In this document: in pieces, positions 1 through 7,187 of the stretch
Numbering within the stretch: position 1 is the stretch's first letter
Layout of the letters: every line of letters starts with the position of its first letter
Assembly (NCBI RefSeq): GCF_000735345.1
Contig: NZ_JMPJ01000064.1
Span: forward strand, 1 to 64,000
Length of the DNA stretch: 64,000 nt
Direction of reading: 5' to 3'
Source of the DNA: Ewingella americana ATCC 33852
GTDB lineage: Bacteria; Pseudomonadota; Gammaproteobacteria; Enterobacterales; Enterobacteriaceae
Made by a program: the position numbers and the translations under genes
Notes under the pieces: model-generated
Database searches by the model: none
Told to the model about the DNA's origin: nothing
Seen by the model: the letters and a program-made list of their open reading frames with translations, nothing else

Positions 1-379
1 AGAGATTGTCGATGATTGGGCACGCCGCCCCTTCATCGCCCGGACAGGACTCTGCCATCGCCAGCAGCCGCTGGCGCATCTCGGTTAACTCTTCAATATG
101 GCGGCCTATTTCTGCTGCTTTCTCGAGAGTCCGCGCCTTCACATCGGCGCTGTGGCGGTCGGGGTTGTGGAAAAGCGCTACCAACTCCTGACACTCATCT
201 AAGGTGAAGCCCACCTGCCGCGCCTGACGCAGCAATGTAAGCTCCTCAATATGCTTTTGTGCGTAGGTACGATAGCCGTTATCACTGCGCATCGGCGCCG
301 TCACCAGCCCCTTCTCTTCGTAGAAGCGAATCGCTTTGCTGGTCAAACCGGTTTTCTTTGCCACATCGCTGATATTCAT
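1..379 (-). CDS. cueR: CueR, copper-responsive MerR-family activator (3' end cut by window)
   Basis: Cytoplasmic Cu(I)/Ag(I)-sensing transcription activator of the MerR family, which switches on copper efflux genes by untwisting promoters with over-long spacers. The visible 126 codons begin [11 protein letters not shown], the usual winged-helix start, followed by the RFYEEKGL recognition segment and the long dimerisation helix. The two metal-binding cysteines are in place as C-x7-C at residues 112 and 120, the same numbers as in E. coli CueR (135 residues), so only about nine C-terminal residues lie beyond the left edge. The gene is divergent from the copper chaperone gene at 469, and a CueR-type promoter lies between them. 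Identification is strong from the Cys spacing, the context and the operator. Confidence 0.95.
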   Translation of the reverse strand, partial: MNISDVAKKTGLTSKAIRFYEEKGLVTAPMRSDNGYRTYAQKHIEELTLLRQARQVGFTLDECQELVALFHNPDRHSADVKARTLEKAAEIGRHIEELTEMRQRLLAMAESCPGDEGAACPIIDNL

Positions 380-388
380 TTTGCCCTC

Positions 389-419
389 TTGACCTTCACC
401 TTGCTGGAAGGTTTATCCT
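389..419 (+). promoter_or_regulatory. CueR-type promoter with 19-bp spacer and operator dyad
   Basis: A -35 TTGACC (389-394) and a -10 TATCCT (414-419) are separated by 19 bp, the over-long spacer typical of MerR-family targets. The spacer carries the dyad ACCTTC...GGAAGGT (392-412), very close to the CueR site of the E. coli copA promoter as I remember it. It points toward the chaperone gene at 469 and starts about 10 bp upstream of the cueR start codon. Confidence 0.85.
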
Positions 420-468
420 ACCCCTGAATCGATTAAAGGCCAACCAACAGTATCCAGAGGAACACAAT

Positions 469-666
469 ATGACGACTACCGTTTTAAACCTTGAAGGTTT
501 GACCTGCGGACACTGCGTGGCGTCTACGCGCAAAGCACTGGAAGCCGTGTCAGGCACCACCAAAGTGGACGTTGAGTTGAACAAAGCCGTGGTTGAAGGC
601 TCTGCGCCAACCCAAGAGCTGATCGACGCTGTCGAAGAAGCGGGCTATCAGGCGACCGTCGCTTAA
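469..666 (+). CDS. CopZ-like copper chaperone (heavy-metal-associated domain)
   Basis: 65-residue single-domain cytoplasmic metallochaperone expected to bind Cu(I) and hand it to a copper-exporting P-type ATPase. The whole protein is one HMA domain with the metal loop LTCGHC (Cys13 and Cys16) and the expected C-terminal half ending GYQATVA. The start has the Shine-Dalgarno AGAGGAA about 8 bases upstream. It sits directly behind the CueR-type promoter, divergent from cueR. In E. coli a comparable chaperone is made from copA by a programmed frameshift; here a free-standing gene fills the role. The copA gene itself is not in this window. The assignment to copper rather than another soft metal rests on the CueR context. 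Confidence 0.88.
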   Translation: MTTTVLNLEGLTCGHCVASTRKALEAVSGTTKVDVELNKAVVEGSAPTQELIDAVEEAGYQATVA

Positions 667-677
667 GGCCTTACGCC

Positions 678-707
678 ATCGCCGCTGGCAACTCTGCCCG
701 CGGCGAT
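678..707 (+). terminator. Hairpin after the chaperone gene, possible weak terminator
   Basis: ATCGCCGC (678-685) pairs with GCGGCGAT (700-707) as a perfect 8-bp stem with a 14-base loop, 12 bases past the stop codon. No clean T-run follows, so intrinsic termination would be weak. Confidence 0.35.
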
Positions 708-826
708 AAACGTGACTTTTCATGCTTTTAATTCGTCTTCCCCCCGAAAATCAAGACTTTCCCCCTGTTCGCTAAGCCAGCGACGCGCTAGCATGCCCCT
801 TCACCCTTGCAAGGAGACAACGCCAT

Positions 827-1636
827 ATGGGCCATATCTTTTACCAGCTTGCCCGCTGGCTCGGTCTGCTTTCTCCCGCGGAATATCACTATCCGGCGAT
901 GGATATCCAGCTTCCCGGCGACCGACATTTGCATCTGGTGGGCAGCATCCACATGGGCACCATGAATATGCAGCCACTGCCGGATATCTTGCTGAAACGC
1001 TTGTCACAAGCCGATGCGCTGATTGTCGAAGCTGATATCAGCGAGGCAGAGTCGCCTTTCGGCATCGCGGAAGATCTGTCGCCTCTTAGCGAACGCCTGA
1101 GCGAGCAACAATATTTGCAGGTGGAGAGCCTTTGCGAGGAGTTGGGGACATCAATCTATAGTCTGAATCACCTGCCTTGTTGGCAAGTCGCGCTGATGCT
1201 GCAAGCCGGTCAGGCCCAGCGCCTCGGGCTGCGCGGCGAATACGGCATTGATTATCAGCTGTTAAAAGCAGCGCGGCGCGAGCAGAAGAAGATCATCGAG
1301 CTGGAAGGCCCGCAGGAGCAGCTCACCCTGCTTCAGCAACTGCCGGACGACGGCCGCTCGCTGCTGGAAGATACCCTGACTCACTGGCACACCAACGCGC
1401 GGCTGCTGCAAACCATGATCAGCTGGTGGCTGGAATCACAACCCAGCCAAAGCATGGAGCCGCTGCCCAACACCTTCAGCAATGACCTGTACGACGTGCT
1501 GATGAATCAACGCAACCTGCGCTGGAAGCAACAGCTCAACGCCCTACCACCCGGCAAATACGTGGTCGCCGTCGGCGCGCTGCATCTTTATGGTGAAGGC
1601 AACCTGCCGGATATGCTGACAGCGGATCGGCGCTGA
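827..1636 (+). CDS. ybaP: YbaP, TraB/GumN-family protein
   Basis: 269-residue member of the TraB/GumN family, whose biochemical role in bacteria is not firmly known; related eukaryotic proteins have been proposed to be metalloproteases. Both conserved G-x-x-H signatures are present: GSIH at residues 39-42 followed by MGTMNM, and GALH at about 250-253 followed by LYGEGNLPDML. No clear signal peptide is seen, although the first 16 residues are moderately hydrophobic. The start is supported by AAGGAG 11 bases upstream. Length is close to the roughly 264 residues of E. coli YbaP, and the gene lies between cueR and ybaK as part of the same syntenic block. Confidence 0.9.
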   Translation: MGHIFYQLARWLGLLSPAEYHYPAMDIQLPGDRHLHLVGSIHMGTMNMQPLPDILLKRLSQADALIVEADISEAESPFGIAEDLSPLSERLSEQQYLQVESLCEELGTSIYSLNHLPCWQVALMLQAGQAQRLGLRGEYGIDYQLLKAARREQKKIIELEGPQEQLTLLQQLPDDGRSLLEDTLTHWHTNARLLQTMISWWLESQPSQSMEPLPNTFSNDLYDVLMNQRNLRWKQQLNALPPGKYVVAVGALHLYGEGNLPDMLTADRR

Positions 1637-1675
1637 TTTGGGTTGTGCCTGAACCAGAACAAAACCAAAACTCGA

Positions 1676-1802
1676 GATCCTCAAAATCATTCGAGTCAGA
1701 TCAAGGCGGCAACTGAGCGAGTCCCTAGGAGCTTACACAAGTAAGTGACTAGGGCGAGCGAAGGAAGCCAACGCAGAGCTGGCTTGAAGGATGAAGAGGA
1801 TC
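1676..1802. repeat. ERIC element (enterobacterial repetitive intergenic consensus)
   Basis: A 127-bp imperfect palindrome in the ybaP-chiX gap. Its core, AGGAGCTTACACAAGTAAG followed by TGACTAGGGCGAGCG, differs at only a few positions from the ERIC consensus on which the ERIC1R and ERIC2 typing primers are based. The ends, GATCCTC at 1676 and GAGGATC at 1796-1802, are inverted copies of each other. The length equals the standard 126-127 bp element. Its right end abuts the T-run of the ChiX terminator. No other copy was seen in the window. Confidence 0.93.
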
Positions 1803-1899
1803 AAAAAAGTGGCCAATATTTCTATTGGCCAGTCAAAGAGGAATTTCATTTTATTAGTTATAGCTTCAGCATTTGTCTCTTGCGGGACAGAACACTGGC
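1803..1899 (-). ncRNA. chiX: ChiX (MicM/SroB) small RNA, 5' end approximate
   Basis: Hfq-dependent small RNA that represses the chitoporin mRNA chiP and is titrated away by the chb transcript. Read on the minus strand, the stretch AATGAAATTCCTCTTTGAC (1850-1832) matches the antisense seed of E. coli ChiX as I know it. It is followed by the terminator stem TGGCCAATA/TATTGGCCA (1831-1810) and six T (1808-1803). The position between ybaP and ybaK is also that of E. coli chiX. The upstream half is not recognisably conserved and looks longer than the 84-nt E. coli RNA, so the 5' end, set here by a candidate promoter, is uncertain by about 10 nt. An ORF that crosses this RNA is considered spurious. 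Confidence 0.88.
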
Positions 1900-1905
1900 G
1901 GTAGT

Positions 1906-1935
1906 AGGTTAGCAATCTGTATTGGGTCTTGGCAA
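1906..1935 (-). promoter_or_regulatory. Candidate chiX promoter
   Basis: On the minus strand, TTGCCA (1935-1930; five of six matches to TTGACA) lies 18 bp before TAACCT (1911-1906; three of six to TATAAT). It would start transcription near 1897-1900, giving a ChiX of about 95 nt. The -10 match is poor, so this is tentative. Confidence 0.4.
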
Positions 1936-1967
1936 CAGACATTCGCTAGACTAATATTTAACATTCG

Positions 1968-1996
1968 TTCAAGAAATACGCTTTATGCTTTACAAT
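1968..1996 (+). promoter_or_regulatory. Candidate ybaK promoter
   Basis: TACAAT at 1991-1996 is a good -10 box (five of six). A weak TTCAAG at 1968-1973 stands 17 bp upstream. The resulting leader to ybaK would be about 110 nt and would include the terminator-like hairpin at 2034-2089. Confidence 0.35.
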
Positions 1997-2033
1997 CAAA
2001 AGATTGAGCAGAGTTATTATTTTTCCGCTAATT

Positions 2034-2089
2034 AAGTCATCGTGAACGTCTGAGGCTATTTTGCCCCTATAGACCCGGTGACTTTTTTT
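2034..2089 (+). terminator. Terminator-like hairpin in the ybaK leader
   Basis: AAGTCATCG (2034-2042) pairs with CGGTGACTT (2076-2084) over 9 bp with one G-T wobble, and an unbroken T-run continues to 2089. The 33-base loop holds a smaller GGC/GCC stem. It ends 26 bases before the ybaK ATG, so it could be an attenuator of ybaK or a block to upstream read-through. Confidence 0.45.
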
Positions 2090-2115
2090 ATTGGGATCTT
2101 TTGTCGGGGAAGGTT

Positions 2116-2595
2116 ATGACGCCAGCAGTCAAATTATTGGAAAAAAACAAGGTGGCTTTTACTCTCCACCCTTATGAACACAGCAGCGATGAAACTCATT
2201 TCGGCGACGAAGCCGTGCAGAAGCTCGGGCTGGATGCTAATCAGGTCTACAAAACCCTGTTGGTTTCGCTCAACGGTGACGCAAAAAACCTCGCTGTGGC
2301 CGTCACGCCGGTCGCCTCGCTGTTAGACCTCAAGAAAGTCGCCAAAGCCCTTGGCGCGAAGAAGGCCGATATGGCTGACCCGCAAATTGCCCAGCGCGTC
2401 ACCGGATATCTGGTCGGCGGAATCAGCCCTCTGGGGCAGAAAAAGCTGCTGCCCACGGTCATCGATAGCCCGGCGCAAAACTTTGCCACCATTTTTGTCT
2501 CTGGAGGTAAACGCGGGCTTGATATTGAACTGGCTGCGGGCGATCTTTGTACCCTGCTGCGCGGAAAATTTGCCGACATCGCTAAAGTTGACTGA
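2116..2595 (+). CDS. ybaK: YbaK, Cys-tRNA(Pro)/Cys-tRNA(Cys) deacylase
   Basis: 159-residue editing-domain protein that hydrolyses cysteine mischarged onto tRNA(Pro) by prolyl-tRNA synthetase, acting in trans in the cytoplasm. The N-terminus [12 protein letters not shown] and the blocks [14 protein letters not shown] and [12 protein letters not shown] match E. coli YbaK closely, and the length is the same 159 residues. An upstream TTG at 2101 would add five residues, but the ATG at 2116 agrees with the family start and has GGGGAAGG just upstream. It is followed 42 bases later by fsr in the same direction; a hairpin sits in its leader. Confidence 0.95.
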   Translation: MTPAVKLLEKNKVAFTLHPYEHSSDETHFGDEAVQKLGLDANQVYKTLLVSLNGDAKNLAVAVTPVASLLDLKKVAKALGAKKADMADPQIAQRVTGYLVGGISPLGQKKLLPTVIDSPAQNFATIFVSGGKRGLDIELAAGDLCTLLRGKFADIAKVD

Positions 2596-2637
2596 CCCCT
2601 TCCGCTACTTACTACAAGAATAAAGGCTTAGATAGAG

Positions 2638-3855
2638 ATGACCGACCGTACCGACCTCCCTACCCAACCCGTAGCCAGCGCCGCCAAGCGCACGGCCTTC
2701 GGGATACTCGGCGCAATCAGCGTTTCCCACCTGCTCAATGACATGATCCAGTCGCTGATTTTGGCGATTTACCCGCTGCTGCAAAACGAGTTCTCACTCA
2801 GCTTTACCCAGATAGGCATGATAACCCTGACTTATCAGATAACTGCCTCGCTGCTGCAACCTATTATCGGTTATTACACGGATAAGCATCCGCAGCCTTA
2901 CTCGCTGCCGATTGGTATGGGCTTTACCCTCTCCGGCCTGCTGCTGCTCGCCGTGGCGCAGACCTTCCCGCTGGTGCTGTTAGCCGCCGCGCTGGTCGGT
3001 ACTGGCTCATCGGTCTTCCACCCAGAGTCCTCTCGCGTGGCGCGTATGGCCTCCGGTGGCCGTCACGGTTTGGCACAGTCGGTGTTTCAGGTGGGTGGCA
3101 ACTTGGGAAGCTCGCTCGGGCCATTGCTGGCTGCGCTGATCATCGCGCCTTATGGTAAAGGCAATGTCGCTTGGTTCTCACTGGCGGCCCTGCTGGGTAT
3201 CGTGGTGCTGCTGCAAATCAGTAAGTGGTATCGCCAACAGCAGCAGATCATCAAGAAGCGCGGCCCCGTGGCGGGCAATATCACCGTGCTGCCGCGCCGC
3301 ACGGTGGCGATGTCGATGGGTATTCTGCTGGTGCTGGTGTTCTCCAAATACTTCTACCTGACCAGCCTGAGCAGCTACTACACCTTCTATTTGATCCACA
3401 AATTTGGCGTGTCAATTCAAAGCGCGCAGATCCACCTGTTCGTGTTCCTGTTTGCCGTGGCGGCGGGCACCATCATTGGCGGGCCGATTGGCGATAAGAT
3501 TGGGCGTAAATACGTGATCTGGGCTTCGATTCTCGGCGTTGCGCCCTTCACCCTGCTGCTGCCTCACGCCAACCTGATGTGGACCAGCATTCTCAGCGTG
3601 ATCATCGGCGTGGTGTTGGCCTCGGCGTTCTCGGCGATTTTGGTGTTTGCGCAGGAGTTGATTCCGGGTAAAGTCGGCATGGTGTCCGGCCTGTTCTTTG
3701 GTTTGGCCTTCGGCATGGGCGGCCTTGGCGCTGCGGTGCTGGGCTACGTTGCCGACCGAACCAGTATCGAACTGGTGTATCAGATTTGCGCCTTCCTGCC
3801 ACTATTGGGGATTCTCACCGCATTCTTACCGAATATTGAACAAAAGCAGTCCTAA
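2638..3855 (+). CDS. fsr: Fsr, fosmidomycin efflux MFS transporter
   Basis: 405-residue inner-membrane drug exporter of the major facilitator superfamily; the E. coli protein (406 residues) confers fosmidomycin resistance. About twelve hydrophobic segments can be read, the first starting near residue 20 (FGILGAISVSHLLNDM, a stretch typical of the Fsr subfamily). A charged central loop around residues 195-215 (KWYRQQQQIIKKRG) separates the two halves, and a second MFS signature GGPIGDKIGRKYV opens the second half. It is 42 bases downstream of ybaK, as in the E. coli block but without ushA in the neighbourhood. A strong hairpin follows the gene. Confidence 0.93.
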   Translation: MTDRTDLPTQPVASAAKRTAFGILGAISVSHLLNDMIQSLILAIYPLLQNEFSLSFTQIGMITLTYQITASLLQPIIGYYTDKHPQPYSLPIGMGFTLSGLLLLAVAQTFPLVLLAAALVGTGSSVFHPESSRVARMASGGRHGLAQSVFQVGGNLGSSLGPLLAALIIAPYGKGNVAWFSLAALLGIVVLLQISKWYRQQQQIIKKRGPVAGNITVLPRRTVAMSMGILLVLVFSKYFYLTSLSSYYTFYLIHKFGVSIQSAQIHLFVFLFAVAAGTIIGGPIGDKIGRKYVIWASILGVAPFTLLLPHANLMWTSILSVIIGVVLASAFSAILVFAQELIPGKVGMVSGLFFGLAFGMGGLGAAVLGYVADRTSIELVYQICAFLPLLGILTAFLPNIEQKQS

Positions 3856-3869
3856 ACTTCTGCCTTTCT

Positions 3870-3895
3870 GCTGCCGATACTCCGTTATCGGCAGC
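3870..3895 (+). terminator. Hairpin downstream of fsr
   Basis: GCTGCCGATA (3870-3879) and TATCGGCAGC (3886-3895) form a perfect 10-bp stem with a six-base loop, 15 bases after the fsr stop. No T-run follows, so it may be a 3'-end-protecting structure or weak terminator rather than a classical one. Confidence 0.45.
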
Positions 3896-3981
3896 ACACT
3901 CACCTTGCCCACTGAAACATCGCTGTCCAAAACCCTGTGAAATGTCACTTTCATCCTGATTTACATCAAAATCGTTATTTT

Positions 3982-4010
3982 TTGACATTCAAGGCACATT
4001 TTCTTACACA
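3982..4010 (+). promoter_or_regulatory. Candidate ybaL promoter
   Basis: TTGACA (3982-3987) is a perfect -35 box; TACACA (4005-4010) stands 17 bp downstream as a partial -10. The ybaL ATG is 76 bases further on. Confidence 0.4.
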
Positions 4011-4085
4011 TCGGCCGCCGATATGCCATAAAATCATTAACACTCTCTTACACTTTGCACTGACGCATAACTAGAAGGAGTATGG

Positions 4086-5777
4086 ATGCACAACTCTACG
4101 CCCTTGATAACCACCATCGTCGGCGGTTTGGTACTGGCCTTCCTGTTCGGGATGCTCGCCAATCGCCTTAAAATTTCCCCTCTTGTCGGCTATCTTGCCG
4201 CTGGCGTGCTTGCTGGCCCTTTTACTCCGGGCTTTGTCGCCGATACTTCTCTTGCTCCTGAGCTGGCGGAAATTGGCGTCATCCTTCTGATGTTCGGCGT
4301 AGGTTTACACTTCTCTCTCAAAGACTTATTGGCAGTAAAATCCATCGCTATTCCCGGCGCGGTGCTACAAATCGCAGTGGCGACGCTGCTCGGCATCGGA
4401 CTATCACGCCTGTTGGACTGGGATTTAGCCGCCGGTCTGGTCTTCGGCCTCTGTCTTTCCACCGCCAGTACCGTGGTGCTGCTGCGCGCGCTGGAAGAGA
4501 GGCAACTGATTGACAGCCAGCGCGGGCAAATCGCCATTGGCTGGTTGATAGTCGAAGACTTGGTGATGGTGCTGACGCTGGTCTTGCTGCCCGCATTTAG
4601 CAGCATGATGGAGAGTGAGCATTCAAGCTTTGGCGCGCTGGGTATGGAACTGGCGATAACCATCGGCAAAGTGATCGCCTTTATGGTGCTGATGATGGTG
4701 GTTGGCCGCCGTCTGGTGCCGTGGATCCTCGCCCGCACCGCCAGTACCGGCTCGCGAGAGCTGTTCACACTGGCGGTTCTGGCGCTGGCGCTGGGGATTG
4801 CTTATGGCGCGGTGGAACTGTTCGACGTCTCCTTTGCGCTCGGCGCGTTCTTCGCGGGCATGGTGCTAAACGAGTCCGAACTGAGCCAACGCGCGGCGCA
4901 CGACACCCTGCCGCTGCGCGATGCCTTCGCGGTGCTGTTCTTTGTCTCCGTCGGCATGCTGTTCGACCCGCTGATCATCATCCGCGAGCCTCTGGCGGTG
5001 CTGGCGACGCTGGGTATTATCGTCTTTGGTAAATCCATCGCGGCCTTCCTGCTGGTGAAAACCTTCGGCCACTCGCGGCGCACCGCGCTGACGATTTCCG
5101 TCAGTCTGGCGCAGATTGGTGAGTTCGCCTTTATCCTCGCCGGTCTGGGCATCACGCTGGGCATGCTGTCAGAGCACGGCCGCAATCTGGTGCTGGCGGG
5201 CGCAATTCTGTCGATTATGCTCAACCCGCTGCTGTTCACGTTGCTGGAGAAATATCTGGCGAAGACCGAAACCATCGACGATCAGAGCGTGGAAGAAGCC
5301 GTCGAAGACGAGAAGCAGATCCCCTTCGACCTGTGCAATCACGCCCTGCTGGTGGGCTATGGTCGCGTGGGTAGCCTGCTGGGCGAGAAGCTTCAGGCTG
5401 CGGGTATTCCACTGGTGGTAATTGAGAACTCCCGGCCACGGGTCGAAGCCCTGCGCGAGCAAGGCATCAGCACGGTATTGGGTAACGCCGCCAATCAGGA
5501 AGTGATGGATTTGGCCCGTCTGGACTGCGCCCGCTGGCTGCTAGTGACCATTCCCAATGGTTACGAAGCCGGTGAGATTGTCGCCTCGGCGCGAACCAAA
5601 CGCCCGAATATCGAAATCATCGCCCGCGCGCACTATGACGACGAAGTGCGTTACATCATGGAGCGCGGCGCAAACGAAGTGGTGATGGGTGAACGCGAGA
5701 TCGCCAACAGTATGTTGAACATGCTGCACGTCGACGTGATGAACGAAGACGAAAAGCGGCCTTACTGCCCGATTTAA
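4086..5777 (+). CDS. ybaL: YbaL, CPA2-family cation/proton antiporter with TrkA-N domain
   Basis: 563-residue inner-membrane monovalent cation:proton antiporter of the CPA2/Kef family (E. coli YbaL is about 558 residues). Residues 1 to about 385 form a multi-helix antiporter domain with the conserved stretches VGYLAAGVLAGP and GAFFAGMVLNESE. From about residue 415 follows a Rossmann TrkA-N regulatory domain with the nucleotide loop GYGRVG at about 423-428. The start has AAGGAG upstream. The physiological substrate is not certain; potassium is usually assumed by homology with KefB/KefC. A strong bidirectional terminator follows, shared with the convergent kinase gene. Confidence 0.92.
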   Translation: MHNSTPLITTIVGGLVLAFLFGMLANRLKISPLVGYLAAGVLAGPFTPGFVADTSLAPELAEIGVILLMFGVGLHFSLKDLLAVKSIAIPGAVLQIAVATLLGIGLSRLLDWDLAAGLVFGLCLSTASTVVLLRALEERQLIDSQRGQIAIGWLIVEDLVMVLTLVLLPAFSSMMESEHSSFGALGMELAITIGKVIAFMVLMMVVGRRLVPWILARTASTGSRELFTLAVLALALGIAYGAVELFDVSFALGAFFAGMVLNESELSQRAAHDTLPLRDAFAVLFFVSVGMLFDPLIIIREPLAVLATLGIIVFGKSIAAFLLVKTFGHSRRTALTISVSLAQIGEFAFILAGLGITLGMLSEHGRNLVLAGAILSIMLNPLLFTLLEKYLAKTETIDDQSVEEAVEDEKQIPFDLCNHALLVGYGRVGSLLGEKLQAAGIPLVVIENSRPRVEALREQGISTVLGNAANQEVMDLARLDCARWLLVTIPNGYEAGEIVASARTKRPNIEIIARAHYDDEVRYIMERGANEVVMGEREIANSMLNMLHVDVMNEDEKRPYCPI

Positions 5778-5793
5778 CGCCTTCTCTGCTAGC

Positions 5794-5822
5794 AAAAAGC
5801 CTCCCATTGGGGAGGCTTTTTT
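5794..5822. terminator. Bidirectional terminator between ybaL and the convergent P-loop gene
   Basis: GCCTCCC (5799-5805) and GGGAGGC (5810-5816) form a tight stem with a four-base loop, flanked by five A on the left and six T on the right, so it works in both directions. Confidence 0.85.
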
Positions 5823-5829
5823 ATTTCAC

Positions 5830-6327
5830 TCAGCGGTAAACCACCACCTGAAAACCTTCGTCTTCAGTCGGCGGGACAAAGTGGCTGGTGATGAAATCAA
5901 ACTGCTGGTCGGTGGCGGCGAAGTCGTGCTCTCCGGCCTGATTGCGGGCGCGGAGACGGGCTTTACACACCTCGTCGGGCACGTCGAGATAGTGCAACTG
6001 GTTGTGAGCCCCGGACGCCTCGACAATCCCCTTCATCCATTGGCGATTTGCCAGCGTATTGGCCGGGAAGTCGAGCACTACCGACATGCCGGCTTGCAGC
6101 AAGGCAATCAGATGCGGCGCCATAGCTTCTCGCAGCTTGGCCGAGCAGCGCACGTAGTCCGCCACGCTATGCATCTCCTCGGCGTAAAGCCGCGCCAGCC
6201 ACTGGTCTTCGCTAATAATCACGGTTAACGGGCGAGCAGCAAGTCGAGCAGACAACGTAGATTTGCCCGAGGCAATTTTGCCGCAGAGCAGATGAAGAGT
6301 GGGAGTTTCCTTGGCGGTCTGGGACAT
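5830..6327 (-). CDS. P-loop kinase-like ATP-binding protein of unknown substrate
   Basis: 165-residue cytoplasmic protein with a Walker A loop GKIASGKST near residues 16-24, in the GxxxxGKS form used by small-molecule kinases and zeta-toxin-like AAA_33 proteins. A D-x-x-W after beta-2 (SEDQWLARLY) and a C-terminal Arg-rich lid (CKARLRARNQAGEHDF) fit a phosphotransferase, but no family member with known substrate is recognised. No antitoxin-like neighbour exists, so a toxin role is not supported. It stands alone, convergent with ybaL and starting 114 bases from the end of the SDR gene. It is not part of the E. coli block and so belongs to the accessory island. Confidence 0.75.
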   Translation of the reverse strand: MSQTAKETPTLHLLCGKIASGKSTLSARLAARPLTVIISEDQWLARLYAEEMHSVADYVRCSAKLREAMAPHLIALLQAGMSVVLDFPANTLANRQWMKGIVEASGAHNQLHYLDVPDEVCKARLRARNQAGEHDFAATDQQFDFITSHFVPPTEDEGFQVVVYR

Positions 6328-6398
6328 GCTTTCCTCGCTTTGCTGCGGGTAAATGAATCAAAAGAGTAGCACGCGGCGGGGTGAAGGGGCTGAAAATT

Positions 6399-6422
6399 AA
6401 GGCCAGCTCGAGGGCTGGCCTT
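6399..6422 (-). terminator. Terminator of the amine oxidase operon
   Basis: On the minus strand AAGGCCAGC (6422-6414) pairs with GCTGGCCTT (6407-6399) and is followed by TTAATTTT. It lies 18 bases beyond the SDR stop codon and closes the operon that starts at 9367. Confidence 0.7.
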
Positions 6423-6440
6423 ATTGCGTTAAATCAGGGG

Positions 6441-7187
6441 TTAAATCTGCGAGAAGCCGCCGTCGACCACCACTTCAGCCCCCAGCATGTAGCGAGATTC
6501 ATCGCTGGCGAGGAACACCACCGCGTTGGCGATATCTTCGGCGTCCCCCAAGTGCCCGAGGGGAATTCGCGCCGCAATGCGCTGTTTGCCAGCATCGACT
6601 TCAGCCTCTGTGCCGCCGCTACGCCCGTGGATAGGCGTATTCATCGCCCCCGGACTGACGGCGTTGACGCGGATTTTGCGCTCGAGTAGCTCCGCCGACC
6701 ACGTCCGCGCCAGCGATCGCACCGCCGCTTTGGAGGCCGAAAGCAGAGACAGGCCCGGCGTGCCGACCTGATTCAGCCACGAGGTGTTGAGGATAACCGA
6801 CGCGCCCGGCTGCAACAGAGGCGAAATCGCCTGCATGGATAAGAACACGCCCTTGACGTTGATATCCATCAACTCGTCATAACGCGCCTCGCTGGTACTT
6901 GCCAGCGGCGAGCCGAAGGCCACACCGGCGTTGGCAAAAAACGCATCCAGCCCGCCAAACTCAGCGGAAACTTGGTCATGGATACGCCGTAGATCCTCAG
7001 GAACAAGCACGTCGGCCCGAATCGCCAACACATCCCCTGCCAGCTGTTGTTTAATCTGTTGCAACTTCTCGGCATCGCGCCCGGTGATCGCCACCCGCGC
7101 CCCTTCGCGCAGCATCAATTTGGCCGTAGCTAAGCCAATGCCGCTGGTGCCGCCGGTGATCAAAACGCGTTTATTTTTCAATCTCAT
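6441..7187 (-). CDS. SDR-family protein lacking the catalytic tyrosine
   Basis: 248-residue short-chain dehydrogenase/reductase fold. The cofactor loop TGGTSGIG (residues 11-18), the NAG motif (86-88), the structural Asn in DIN (110), Ser136 and Lys153 are all present. At the catalytic YxxxK position the protein reads LSASK (149-153), so the proton-donating tyrosine is Leu149. The codon is CTT, three changes from a Tyr codon pair, not a single-base variant. The C-terminal VVDGGFSQI is intact. The enzyme may be inactive, use another donor, or bind nucleotide as a sensor. It is the last gene of the operon, overlapping the flavin oxidase by 17 bases. Family certain, activity doubtful. Confidence 0.88.
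   Translation of the reverse strand: MRLKNKRVLITGGTSGIGLATAKLMLREGARVAITGRDAEKLQQIKQQLAGDVLAIRADVLVPEDLRRIHDQVSAEFGGLDAFFANAGVAFGSPLASTSEARYDELMDINVKGVFLSMQAISPLLQPGASVILNTSWLNQVGTPGLSLLSASKAAVRSLARTWSAELLERKIRVNAVSPGAMNTPIHGRSGGTEAEVDAGKQRIAARIPLGHLGDAEDIANAVVFLASDESRYMLGAEVVVDGGFSQI

Noticed and set aside
1733-1942. 69-codon open frame on the minus strand with a hydrophobic stretch
   Set aside because: It runs through the ChiX small RNA, its terminator and the ERIC element; the hydrophobic part is simply the translated hairpin and ERIC end.
4190-4768. 192-codon open frame antisense to ybaL
   Set aside because: Shadow of the antiporter frame; no ribosome site, no recognisable domain.
5830-6327. 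Zeta-type toxin of a toxin-antitoxin pair
   Set aside because: The P-loop is of a similar kind, but no antitoxin gene is adjacent and the flanking genes have terminators of their own.
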